This document shows, piece after piece, positions 44,652 to 52,183 of a DNA stretch of 64,000 nucleotides. The stretch is from contig NZ_ANAM01000003.1 of NCBI RefSeq assembly GCF_000330705.1, forward strand, positions 124,001-188,000, in the 5' to 3' direction. The notes beneath the pieces were generated by a model, which had not been told where the DNA came from, did not search any database, and saw nothing but the letters and a program-made list of their open reading frames with translations. Position 1 is the stretch's first letter, and every line of letters begins with the position of its first letter. Position numbers and translations under genes: made by a program. Source of the stretch: Salinicoccus carnicancri Crm (GTDB lineage: Bacteria; Bacillota; Bacilli; Staphylococcales; Salinicoccaceae).

Positions 44652-45122
44652 ATGGAAACTGTATATATTGCCGGCGGATGTCTGTGGGGCGTTGAGGCGT
44701 TCATCAAGACACTGCCGGGTGTAATATCGACCGAAGCGGGGCGTGCGAATGGTGCATCCAGCACTCTGGGGGGTGAATATGACGGCTATGCGGAATGTGT
44801 GAAGACAGAGTTTGATCCGTCGGTGGTCTCTATCAGGGAACTGATGGGATATCTGTTCGAAATCATCGATCCGTACAGTGTGAACCGGCAGGGTGAGGAT
44901 GCCGGCGAGAAATACCGGACCGGCCTTTACAGTGAAGATGCTGGGCACTTGCGGGCGGCGGAGGCATTCATAGATGAAAGAAGCGACCGTGACCGTATCG
45001 CAGTCGAAGTGCTCCCGCTCAAGAATTATGTGAAAAGCGCAGCCGAACATCAGGACAGACTCGACAGATGTCCGGATGACTACTGCCATATCCCGGAAGC
45101 TCTGATGAAAAAGTATAAGTGA
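44652..45122 (+). CDS. msrA: Peptide methionine (S)-S-oxide reductase
   Basis: The 156-residue enzyme has the active-site motif GGCLWGVEA (usual form GCFWG), GEYDGYAECVKTEFDP, and KYRTGLY. It reduces methionine-S-sulfoxide in oxidised proteins using the first cysteine as nucleophile. The Phe to Leu change in GCFWG is conservative. A later Cys pair (RCPDDYC) may provide resolving residues. GGAAGAGGG precedes the ATG. Confidence 0.88.
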   Translation: METVYIAGGCLWGVEAFIKTLPGVISTEAGRANGASSTLGGEYDGYAECVKTEFDPSVVSIRELMGYLFEIIDPYSVNRQGEDAGEKYRTGLYSEDAGHLRAAEAFIDERSDRDRIAVEVLPLKNYVKSAAEHQDRLDRCPDDYCHIPEALMKKYK

Positions 45123-45206
45123 GCCCGTATGGTTTCAACTTTCACCATTTCTGCCCTGTTTTCTTGAAAAATAGGATTCCGTTTTGCATAATATATGTTA
45201 TAATCA

Positions 45207-45238
45207 ATTAGGTTGATAAATTAACCGTCCAACCTAAT
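45207..45238 (+). promoter_or_regulatory. Inverted repeat in the tRNA-Thr 5' leader
   Basis: ATTAGGTTG (45207-45215) and CAACCTAAT (45230-45238) are perfect inverted copies ending three bases before the tRNA. Upstream, TTGAAA and CATAAT are 17 bases apart, and a TATAAT lies at 45199-45204. The repeat may be a processing hairpin or an operator. Confidence 0.4.
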
Positions 45239-45241
45239 CTT

Positions 45242-45312
45242 GCCGACATAGTTTAATGGCAGAACACAGCCATGGTAAGGCTGCAATGCGAGTTCGATTC
45301 TCGCTGTCGGCT
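45242..45312 (+). tRNA. tRNA-Thr (anticodon GGT)
   Basis: A cloverleaf is visible: acceptor GCCGACA/TGTCGGC, short D-arm, anticodon stem CAGCC/GGCTG with loop ATGGTAA (anticodon GGT at 45274-45276) and T-arm with GTTCGATTC. The CCA end is not encoded. A terminator follows directly. It reads ACC/ACT threonine codons. Confidence 0.9.
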
Positions 45313-45321
45313 CTATATATG

Positions 45322-45354
45322 AAACGCTCCCGGGTCAAAGACCCGGGAGCGTTT
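45322..45354. terminator. Bidirectional terminator after tRNA-Thr
   Basis: AAACGCTCCCGGGT (45322-45335) pairs perfectly with ACCCGGGAGCGTTT (45341-45354). It serves the tRNA and the convergent stress-protein gene. Confidence 0.88.
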
Positions 45355-45357
45355 CTG

Positions 45358-46131
45358 TCATTCTTTCTCCTGTTTCACTTCCGCCACTTTTATATCCTCA
45401 TGGGCGACGACTTCCGAAATGTGTTTGGTTTTTGTCCGTCTGTCTTTTCTGATGATGACTTCCTCCGTGACGACTTTTTCCTTGATGACCTTAAGCCGGT
45501 CCCGAGTGATCGGTATGCGGATGACATCCTCATCATCGTCGGTGTCATCATTGTTGTAGTCCTCTAGCAGCGGCTCCGCTTCAAGCCGCCGCCGTTCAAT
45601 ATTCACATCGTCATATTCGACGGGGATGTCCATCTCCTCAAACTCCGAATCGGTGTATTTGCTGACGATGACCTCGCCCAGGTCCACATTTTCCTGACCC
45701 GCGGCAGGCCGTTCCTTCCGGAGCGGCTGGGTGTCCTGGGCAATATGATCTTCATCCCCATGGCCGTAAGTGCTTGCTGCATGCGGCTCCGTGCCTTTTA
45801 TGGAGCGGAGCGTCTCGTCGTCATAGTCGATATAGAGCAGCATCTTGCCGTTCTCGAGCGATTTTTTGTAGACCTGCTGTTCGTAATCGCCGAGATGCAG
45901 CTCATCCATGATCTGCTCGTCTCTATCCTCGCCGGAAAACCATGCGACGACCCGGTCCCAGGCGTCGCCTTCCGACGATTTCTGCCTGATGTTGGGATAG
46001 TGGATCAGCATGTCACCGAGGTCGTATTCCGAAATGACGGCAAGGCGCTCTTCGCGCAAGTTCTTCCGTCTATAGTGATCGATCCTGTTCAGCAGCTGCT
46101 GTTCGTTTGAAAAAGACTCGATTGTGCCCAT
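45358..46131 (-). CDS. YsnF/YflT-type general stress protein (DUF2382)
   Basis: The 257-residue protein starts with a YflT/17M-like domain (ESFSNEQQLLNRIDHYRR, LAVISEYDLGDML) and ends with a YsnF/AvaK DUF2382 domain (YDDVNIERRRLEAEPLLEDY, IRIPITRDRLKVIKEKVVTEEVIIRK). Both are common in general-stress regulons of Bacilli; the biochemical role is unknown. ATG 46131 follows AGGGGGAC eight bases upstream; a start at 46152 is less likely. Confidence 0.82.
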   Translation of the reverse strand: MGTIESFSNEQQLLNRIDHYRRKNLREERLAVISEYDLGDMLIHYPNIRQKSSEGDAWDRVVAWFSGEDRDEQIMDELHLGDYEQQVYKKSLENGKMLLYIDYDDETLRSIKGTEPHAASTYGHGDEDHIAQDTQPLRKERPAAGQENVDLGEVIVSKYTDSEFEEMDIPVEYDDVNIERRRLEAEPLLEDYNNDDTDDDEDVIRIPITRDRLKVIKEKVVTEEVIIRKDRRTKTKHISEVVAHEDIKVAEVKQEKE

Positions 46132-46317
46132 TATGTACGTCCCCCTGCTCATATGATTTATAAATATGGATGTGATTGATACGTTATTCCCATAACAACG
46201 CGCCGGTAAACGGCCCGCATAGGGAAAGATGCATTCAGCATTTCATTTCCCATCATCCGGGTTATCTGTTATCATGTATCCTTAAAATGAACGCAAATGG
46301 AATTCATGCAGCGTGGG

Positions 46318-46344
46318 AGACCGGGGAAGATGACCGGTCTTTTT
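46318..46344 (+). terminator. Terminator-like hairpin in the leader of the second ydcF-like gene
   Basis: AGACCGG (46318-46324) pairs with CCGGTCT (46334-46340), followed by TTTT. It is placed immediately before the ribosome-binding site (46348-46352) with no plus-strand gene upstream since the tRNA, so an attenuator role is possible. Confidence 0.5.
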
Positions 46345-46358
46345 AATTGGAGGCAAAT

Positions 46359-46931
46359 ATGAATCTGAAATTTATAATGACCCTCGGCAGCCTGCTCACA
46401 GTCTTTGCCGCCACGATCCTCGCCGACAGCTTCCTGCCGGTCGAAGCGGAGGAGCCCCGGGAGAGTGATGTCATCGTCGTCCTCGGCGGCGGTGACCAGG
46501 GCAGGGTGAAGCAGGCTGCTGAACTGTATGAGGAAGGATATGCGGATGAAGTGCTGATTACGGCGTCGGAAAAGGACGGCAGCACTTCCGGACTGAAGAC
46601 TGTGGCAGAGCATTACGGCATCCCTGAAGAGGCACTGATCGTGGAAAATGACGCCACAAGTACGTATACCAATGCCGTCAGCACCATGGATTTCATGGAA
46701 GGGGAGGGCATCGATTCCGCCATGGTCGTCACCAGCGACTACCATGTGGACAGGGCGGAATTCATCTTCGATAAAGTGAACGATGCCGGTTACGACCTGA
46801 ATTATATCGCCGCACCGAACCTTGAAGGCGAGAACTGGATCGAACGGGAGAACTCGCACGTCATCTGGTTCAGTGAAATGACGAAGAAGTGGGGCTACAG
46901 GATGGGTCTCTACAAGTGGATAGACCAGTAG
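46359..46931 (+). CDS. YdcF/SanA-like DUF218 family protein, copy 2
   Basis: The 190-residue paralogue of the protein at 8658 has an N-terminal hydrophobic helix, then SDVIVVLGGGDQGRVK, AELYEEGYADEVLIT, STYTNAVSTMDFME and VTSDYHVDRAEFIFDK. The predicted fold faces outside the membrane. GGAGG lies seven bases before ATG 46359. It stands next to a membrane glycan synthase gene, as copy 1 stands next to the capsule operon. Confidence 0.82.
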   Translation: MNLKFIMTLGSLLTVFAATILADSFLPVEAEEPRESDVIVVLGGGDQGRVKQAAELYEEGYADEVLITASEKDGSTSGLKTVAEHYGIPEEALIVENDATSTYTNAVSTMDFMEGEGIDSAMVVTSDYHVDRAEFIFDKVNDAGYDLNYIAAPNLEGENWIERENSHVIWFSEMTKKWGYRMGLYKWIDQ

Positions 46932-46993
46932 GGAACTCGGAAAGTGAGCACTCTTCGGGCCGGTTTTGCAGATTAAAACAATTTATGGAATGT

Positions 46994-48373
46994 TCATGAT
47001 GATGGTGTAGAATCCCCTGTCCCATCGATGATTTCTTCTTCATCGAGTTCTTTGATCTCATTTTGAATATGTGGCGTCTTGTACCAGGAATTCTGTTTTG
47101 GCCATGTAAACATGGCAAGGATCTGAATAATGAAGTCCGTTACTATGTAATACAGAAATACGCTAATATTTCGTATGAAGCGTCTGTTTTTTATTTTGGA
47201 GTAAGTTGCAAAGAGGGGTAGAAAGATAAAACTGTAGCTCAATAAAATAATATTCATTATGTTTGCAAAAATAAAATGTTTATTGATGAAATCTACAGAG
47301 GAAGTTAGAGTCGCATTTGTAAATACAGTGTAAAGTTCCCCCTCGAAGGCTAACAGCAAAGCAGACAATAACACAGCTAATGACATTAAAATGAAGTGTG
47401 TTGAGCGTGCCATGGTCATCAGAAAAAATACCTTGTCCAGATATCTGATATCCAGATGCCGGATACTTAGCCAGAGCAATGGTAGAAACTGTTTGAATGC
47501 GACGTAAAAATGCCCTTTTGCCCATCGGTGCCTCTGTTTCATTGAGACTCCCAATTTCTCGGGCTTCTCATCATATACAGCTGCGAATTCATTCCAAAGT
47601 ATTCTTCCATTTTTCTTGACAATTTCTATTTCCATTTCGAGATCCTCGGTTAATGAACTGTAGTTAAACCCCCCGCTGCCAATCAAATAATCCGATCTTA
47701 CGACGAAACCGGTACCTCCGATGGAATTGTTCAATTTCAGTCTGTAGCGGCTTACCTGGGAGAACCTATTATTTGTCCAGAATACCATACTGTACGCTAA
47801 ACTCATGGCTTTATTGTGATTCTTACTGTCCAGGTAGGACTGTATTACCTGGGGTCTACCTTTTTCTATGAATTGCGAGTTCAGTTCTCTTAAAATTGAG
47901 TAATCTACAAAGTTGTCAGCATCCAGAATCATGACCAAGTCATAATTTTCCCGGACGTTATCAAATCCTATCTCCCTTAGCGCATATTGAAGTCCAGCCG
48001 GTTTACCTATGCCTTCTCTTGGAAATTTATCCAGGATAGTATCTATGACTTTAACATCTTCTTCAACAGCAATCTGAGTTGTTCTATCCTCAGACCTGTC
48101 TGACACTATGAAAATGTCGAATTTTCTCGGGTCATAAGCAATTTTTTTAAGTTCCTTAATAGTTGTTCGTATAACTTTTTCCTCATTATGTGCTGCAACC
48201 AATATTAAAAATCTGCTTTTATCAGGAAGTAGATTGTAATCACGTTTTGCTTTCTTGAATGCAAATAATGATAAGAGCAGGTTATATCCGTAAACTGTTA
48301 TTAGATAAAAAGATAGGACGAGAAGGAATAAAATTAATGTGTCTATCAAAAAAATCAGAACATGTTCAGGCAT
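46994..48373 (-). CDS. Membrane-bound family 2 glycosyltransferase (processive synthase type)
   Basis: The 459-residue protein has an N-terminal helix, a cytosolic GT-A domain and three to four C-terminal helices, the layout of hyaluronan/PNAG/cellulose-type synthases. Catalytic motifs are present: DADN (metal-binding), TEDLE (base) and QRHRWAKG (acceptor site). It would polymerise and export a homopolymer. The gene is much more AT-rich than its neighbours and has no accessory genes (deacetylase, regulator) beside it, so it may be acquired. GAGGTG precedes the ATG. Confidence 0.85.
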   Translation of the reverse strand: MPEHVLIFLIDTLILFLLVLSFYLITVYGYNLLLSLFAFKKAKRDYNLLPDKSRFLILVAAHNEEKVIRTTIKELKKIAYDPRKFDIFIVSDRSEDRTTQIAVEEDVKVIDTILDKFPREGIGKPAGLQYALREIGFDNVRENYDLVMILDADNFVDYSILRELNSQFIEKGRPQVIQSYLDSKNHNKAMSLAYSMVFWTNNRFSQVSRYRLKLNNSIGGTGFVVRSDYLIGSGGFNYSSLTEDLEMEIEIVKKNGRILWNEFAAVYDEKPEKLGVSMKQRHRWAKGHFYVAFKQFLPLLWLSIRHLDIRYLDKVFFLMTMARSTHFILMSLAVLLSALLLAFEGELYTVFTNATLTSSVDFINKHFIFANIMNIILLSYSFIFLPLFATYSKIKNRRFIRNISVFLYYIVTDFIIQILAMFTWPKQNSWYKTPHIQNEIKELDEEEIIDGTGDSTPSS

Positions 48374-48491
48374 ATCCGCACCTCTTTTATAAAAGTGTTC
48401 ATTTACAATAATTGTAATATTTTTAAATTATGATTACAATGGTTATTTTTTGGATTTTGTTTCAAGAGGTAATAGTTAGTATTTCATAAGA

Positions 48492-48526
48492 AAAGCGGCA
48501 GCCTCAGGAGGAGAGGCTGCCGCTTT
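48492..48526. terminator. Terminator after the duplicated-domain secreted protein
   Basis: AAAGCGGCAGCCTC (48492-48505) pairs with GAGGCTGCCGCTTT (48513-48526) around seven bases. It separates this gene from the GT2 gene on the same strand. Confidence 0.85.
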
Positions 48527-48548
48527 CAGTAAAATGGCTGTTACTATA

Positions 48549-49829
48549 TTATTGAGCCTGATAGTAACCTGTTTCAACGGATTTTTCAGGTGGTGCGAGT
48601 GCTGTGTTCGGCATCTCTTCAGGCATTTCGGACATGAACTGGTCCGGCATCTGCATTACAATCGCGCCTGAGAGGCCTTTGCCTGTCATGAACATATGGC
48701 TGTAGGCTTCTCTGAGCTCGGTATAGGCAGTCTCATAATCGCCTGAATGGTAGGCGTCAAATGTGCCGATGAGCTGTTCGACGTGCATCTGAAGTCCTTC
48801 GGACAGGCCTTCAGCCGGCAGGTTGCCTTCTGTTGCGGTTTCCATGAACTTGGAGAATTCTTCCTTGTACATTTCAAGGTTGTTCATCGCTTCTTCCTGT
48901 GCGGCTGTGTCTTCTTCAGCTGTGGCATTGACGTAGTCCACGAAGTAGCCGATGTGTTCGCTCCACATTGCCTTGAACTGCTGTCCGGCTTCCTCGCCGT
49001 AGACGTCTGTCACTGCTGCGGCTAGATCTTCGGTATTGGCTTCAAGTGCCATGGTGGATGCTTCAAAGTCTTCTGAGCCGTCGATGCCGTTCTGCATCGC
49101 AACTGCGGCGAGTCCTGCGTGTTCACTGAACAGATGGTTCAGATTGGAACGGAGGTCTGCAGCCGGTGTGGCAGGGTCAGTATTGTTGAACTGATCCGGG
49201 AACTGGTCGGCGATGGCTGTAGAGAGGCCTTTGCTGACCATATACATATGGCCGATTGCTTCCCTTTCATACATATACGCTGTTTCATAGTCTCCCATTA
49301 CATATGCGTCAAATGCACCGATCAGCTGATCGACGTGCATCTGAAGTCCTTCAGCCAGTCCTTCAGCGTCTACGCGTTCTTCAGTGGCGGTTTCAAGGAA
49401 TTTGGAGAAATCATCGCGGTACTGTGACAGCTGGTTGAGCGCTTCTTCCTTCATCGCTTCATCGCCTTCAGCTGTGCCGTTGACGTAGTCCACGAAGTAG
49501 CCGATATGGCTGCTCCACATCTCTTCAAACTGCTGTCCGGCTTCTTCACCGTACACGGATGCGATGGTATCCGAAAGTTCCATCGTGTTCTGCTCCAGTG
49601 CTGCGGCCGACTGATCGAAATCCTCAGCACCGTCGGCACCTTTTCTCATCGTCTCGACAGCAAGGAATGCGTGTTCACTCAGCAGATGATCGAGCGTCGA
49701 CCTCAGATCTGCGGCTTCAGTTTCAACTGTCGGCGTATGTTCCTCTGTGTCGTTTGCCTGGGCCATCCCTGCATTCGAAAATACGAGCAATGCTGCCATG
49801 GGAATGACGGCCAGCTTTTTAAAATCCAT
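48549..49829 (-). CDS. Secreted protein with two copies of a helical-bundle domain
   Basis: The 426-residue protein has a signal peptide (VIPMAALLVFSNAGMAQA) and two closely similar domains of about 170 residues. Each runs DLRS.L.HL.SEHA, YGEEAGQQF..MW..HIGYFVDYVN.TAE, EGLQMHV.QLIG.FDAY and GDYETAY. A short tail contains MPNTA 16 residues from the end, with no hydrophobic anchor. Similar domains are often labelled copper-amine-oxidase-like in Bacilli, without known activity. An ECF-type promoter lies just upstream, and sigma, anti-sigma and sortase genes are adjacent. GTG 49838 is an alternative start. Confidence 0.75.
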   Translation of the reverse strand: MDFKKLAVIPMAALLVFSNAGMAQANDTEEHTPTVETEAADLRSTLDHLLSEHAFLAVETMRKGADGAEDFDQSAAALEQNTMELSDTIASVYGEEAGQQFEEMWSSHIGYFVDYVNGTAEGDEAMKEEALNQLSQYRDDFSKFLETATEERVDAEGLAEGLQMHVDQLIGAFDAYVMGDYETAYMYEREAIGHMYMVSKGLSTAIADQFPDQFNNTDPATPAADLRSNLNHLFSEHAGLAAVAMQNGIDGSEDFEASTMALEANTEDLAAAVTDVYGEEAGQQFKAMWSEHIGYFVDYVNATAEEDTAAQEEAMNNLEMYKEEFSKFMETATEGNLPAEGLSEGLQMHVEQLIGTFDAYHSGDYETAYTELREAYSHMFMTGKGLSGAIVMQMPDQFMSEMPEEMPNTALAPPEKSVETGYYQAQ

Positions 49830-49861
49830 CCTTCTCACTCCTTTTGTTTGTTTTCACTATG

Positions 49862-49889
49862 TATACGCATGGAGATTACAAATGGATCA
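49862..49889 (-). promoter_or_regulatory. ECF-type promoter of the duplicated-domain protein
   Basis: On the minus strand TGATCC (49889-49884), 16 bases, then CGTATA (49867-49862) and C. The same boxes and spacing recur before the sortase gene. The -10 box ends 32 bases before the start codon. Confidence 0.75.
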
Positions 49890-49914
49890 CATGATTTCAT
49901 AAAAAAATTAAAAA

Positions 49915-49951
49915 ATCTCCATTCCAGCCTGTCCAGAACTGAAATGGAGAT
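49915..49951 (-). terminator. Intrinsic terminator after the anti-sigma gene
   Basis: ATCTCCATT (49915-49923) pairs with AATGGAGAT (49943-49951). On the minus strand the hairpin is followed by a long T-rich run (complement of 49900-49914). It isolates the next gene, which therefore needs its own promoter. Confidence 0.85.
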
Positions 49952-49956
49952 GATAT

Positions 49957-50709
49957 TTAGAAGTCGGCTGACATGACGATGTCACCCTGAGGTGCCTGGT
50001 TCTGGGGGGATGCTTCCACTGTGATTGCAACCGTGTCCCAATCCACATCTTGAGCATCATCCAGTGTGAATACCGTGTATCCTTCACCGCTGTCGTTCGG
50101 CACGAGCGTGCCTGCACGGTACGGCTGTTCATCCTTCAGGAGCCATACCTGGTAGACTTCGCCTTCATTGAGATCCGTGAAGTTCTGTGCCTGGAGTACA
50201 AGCGTCTGGCTGCCGTTCGTTTCATGCATCGCGATTTTCGCATTCATGCCTTCCGCCTCGGACGTCGGTGCCAGGTTGATCGTCTCACCGTCCTCGAGCA
50301 GTGCCTGCGAAAGCGACTCGGTCTGCTGCTGGGCGTTCCACAGATAGATGTTGCCGATCACCGACAGCAGCAGGGCGGCGGCGAGCGGAATCAGCAGTTT
50401 TTTATAGAAGCCCGTTTTCGTTCTTTTTTCGTTTTTATATCGCGCAGTATCCCTGTCATCCACCGGGTTTTGCTCCTGTTTTGTATCTTCCGCGAAGATG
50501 TTGCCGAGAATCCGGTCTTCCATGCCGTCAGGCGGGTCCAGCTGTTCGGTGTTACGGGCCAGTTCCGCGTTCAGTGCCTCCCATTCGGCCAGTTCAGCCT
50601 GGCAGTCGGGGCACTCTTCGAGATGCTTTTCAAATTCCGCTTCTTCCTTCTGGTCCAAGTGTCCGTTGTAATAGTCGATCAGTCGATCGCAGTGTCTGCT
50701 ATCATTCAT
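49957..50709 (-). CDS. Anti-sigma factor (zinc-finger HC2 plus RskA-like domain)
   Basis: The 250-residue single-pass membrane protein has an N-terminal anti-sigma zinc finger (HCDRLIDYY..., ECPDC), one transmembrane helix (LLIPLAAALLLSVIGNIYLW) and an extracellular RskA-type domain (VYQVWLLKDEQPYRAGTL). It would hold the ECF sigma factor at the membrane until a surface signal arrives. It overlaps the sigma gene by eight bases, which favours equimolar synthesis. Confidence 0.9.
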   Translation of the reverse strand: MNDSRHCDRLIDYYNGHLDQKEEAEFEKHLEECPDCQAELAEWEALNAELARNTEQLDPPDGMEDRILGNIFAEDTKQEQNPVDDRDTARYKNEKRTKTGFYKKLLIPLAAALLLSVIGNIYLWNAQQQTESLSQALLEDGETINLAPTSEAEGMNAKIAMHETNGSQTLVLQAQNFTDLNEGEVYQVWLLKDEQPYRAGTLVPNDSGEGYTVFTLDDAQDVDWDTVAITVEASPQNQAPQGDIVMSADF

Positions 50710-51277
50710 TTTGAGTGCCCCCTTTCCGTGCGGGATCCATATTTTCCCTGAGATGTCCGAGCGCGAGCCGCAGCCGGCTCTTCACCGTGCCGAGCGGCAC
50801 ATCGAGTGCTTCGGCAATCTGGGACTGGGAATACGCCTTGAAATAGAACAGCGTGACGATCCTGTGCTGTTCGTCGTTCAGTTTCTGCATTGCGTCATTT
50901 ATGATTTCACGGTCTTCATGGTGTTCCGCCTGTTTTTCCACCGGTGAATTGAAGTGGTCACTGTCCGGGTTCACATCATCACGTTCATCATATTCATAAG
51001 TATCGATCTTTTTACGTCTTGAAATGTCAATCGCAGAATTCCGGGTGATCGTAATGAGCCACGTCGATAATTTCCCCTTGTTTTCGTCGTAGGCCCCTTT
51101 CTTCTGCCAGACTTTCATGAAGACATCCTGCACCACTTCCTCGGAGCGTTCATGGCTCGAGGTCATCTTGTAGGCATAGGAATAGAGCAGCTTTTCGTAT
51201 TTCCGGTAGAGCATTTCCAGACAGGCCTTATCACCTGCCCGGAGACCCTCGTACAGTTCCGAGTCGGTCCTTGTCAT
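50702..51277 (-). CDS. ECF RNA polymerase sigma factor
   Basis: The 191-residue protein has region 2 (LYRKYEKLLYSYAYKMTSS, AEEVVQDVFMKVWQKKG-like) and region 4 (QKLNDEQHRIVTLFYF, YSQSQIAEALDVPLGTVKSRLRLAL). Length and order are typical of SigK-type ECF factors. It is followed by its anti-sigma gene. The shared promoter motif found before the sortase and the duplicated-domain gene is the best candidate for its target. AGGAGA precedes the ATG. Confidence 0.92.
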   Translation of the reverse strand: MTRTDSELYEGLRAGDKACLEMLYRKYEKLLYSYAYKMTSSHERSEEVVQDVFMKVWQKKGAYDENKGKLSTWLITITRNSAIDISRRKKIDTYEYDERDDVNPDSDHFNSPVEKQAEHHEDREIINDAMQKLNDEQHRIVTLFYFKAYSQSQIAEALDVPLGTVKSRLRLALGHLRENMDPARKGGTQNE

Positions 51278-51334
51278 ACGATTCTCCTTTGTTTGTGCGT
51301 CATTCGTCCATTATATATTAATCGGAACAAAAAG

Positions 51335-51365
51335 GCATGGATGCCGCAGATATTGGCCTCCATGC
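51335..51365 (-). terminator. Terminator after the sortase gene
   Basis: GCATGGA (51335-51341) pairs with TCCATGC (51359-51365). On the minus strand it is followed by CTTTTTG. It suggests that the sortase is transcribed apart from the sigma gene. Confidence 0.7.
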
Positions 51366-51370
51366 AATAA

Positions 51371-52063
51371 TCAGCTCTCAGTATCGAGTTCAGTATAGAT
51401 GACCCAGCGGTTCGGTGTGCCGCCGACGTCGTAGTCATACGGTCCTTCGCATGTAATCAGGTTCAGCAGGCTGTTGTGGGAGTAGCCGAAAATCTTGTCA
51501 ACCGGCGCCTCGTCCGCATCGAACAGCTCCTTGTCATAGACCGTGAACGTCAGAGTATCACCATCCTCACCGTGGACGATGATCTCATCGCCCGGCTCCA
51601 GGGTATGCAGCTGCTTGAACACACCCGGATTCACCGTATCATCAACATGTCCCGCAATCACCGCGTTGCCCGGCGCCCCGACCTCATATCCCGGTTCATA
51701 CCACGAAGTATCATTAAGCGTATCCGGCACTTCCATCTCACCATTGTCCTTCAGACCGAGATGCTGTACCGGCGCATCCACATCAATCGCCGGAATCTCA
51801 ATCCGCTCCGGGACGATGCCCTCGCGCTCATCCTTCAGAATCTCCACCTGCTCAGTCGGTATGGTGGAAGGCTGTTCCTCTTCTGTTTCAGGTTCAATAC
51901 CAGATTCATCTTCCGATGCTTTTTCAGAAGATTCCTCAGCAGTGTTTGTTTCAGATGCGACATCCTCATTCGTATTTTCCGTTTCCTCCCCGGCCTGTTC
52001 ACCCTGATTGCCGCAGCCGGCAATGACCAAAATCATTGTCAGTAAAAATATAAGTCTGCGCAT
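51371..52063 (-). CDS. Class F-like sortase made as a lipoprotein
   Basis: The 230-residue protein has a lipoprotein signal (lipobox IAGC, Cys17) and a long acidic Ser/Glu/Thr linker (about 20-75). A sortase domain follows with all catalytic residues: His139 (VIAGHVDD), Cys205 (NLITCEG) and Arg219 (TPNRWVIY). It should be tethered by lipid outside the membrane. The substrate is not certain; the adjacent secreted protein lacks a classical LPXTG tail. ATG 52063 follows GGGGTG. An ECF-type promoter lies 40 bases upstream. Confidence 0.85.
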   Translation of the reverse strand: MRRLIFLLTMILVIAGCGNQGEQAGEETENTNEDVASETNTAEESSEKASEDESGIEPETEEEQPSTIPTEQVEILKDEREGIVPERIEIPAIDVDAPVQHLGLKDNGEMEVPDTLNDTSWYEPGYEVGAPGNAVIAGHVDDTVNPGVFKQLHTLEPGDEIIVHGEDGDTLTFTVYDKELFDADEAPVDKIFGYSHNSLLNLITCEGPYDYDVGGTPNRWVIYTELDTES

Positions 52064-52103
52064 AACCCGCACCCCGCTTCATTGTTTATCATAAGTTATA
52101 CAG

Positions 52104-52131
52104 TATACGCAGGAAAAGGGGAATTGGATCA
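52104..52131 (-). promoter_or_regulatory. ECF-type promoter of the sortase gene
   Basis: On the minus strand TGATCC (52131-52126), 16 bases, then CGTATA (52109-52104) and C, identical in boxes and spacing to the site at 49862-49889. The intervening 16 bases differ between the two sites, so this is not a simple duplication. Confidence 0.75.
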
Positions 52132-52144
52132 CCTGAGACTGAAA

Positions 52145-52177
52145 TCCCGGGATGATAATCGTGCTTTCATCCCGGGA
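52145..52177. terminator. Terminator after transketolase
   Basis: TCCCGGGATGA (52145-52155) pairs perfectly with TCATCCCGGGA (52167-52177). It lies just after the transketolase stop on the minus strand. Confidence 0.75.
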
Positions 52178-52183
52178 AGTGAT

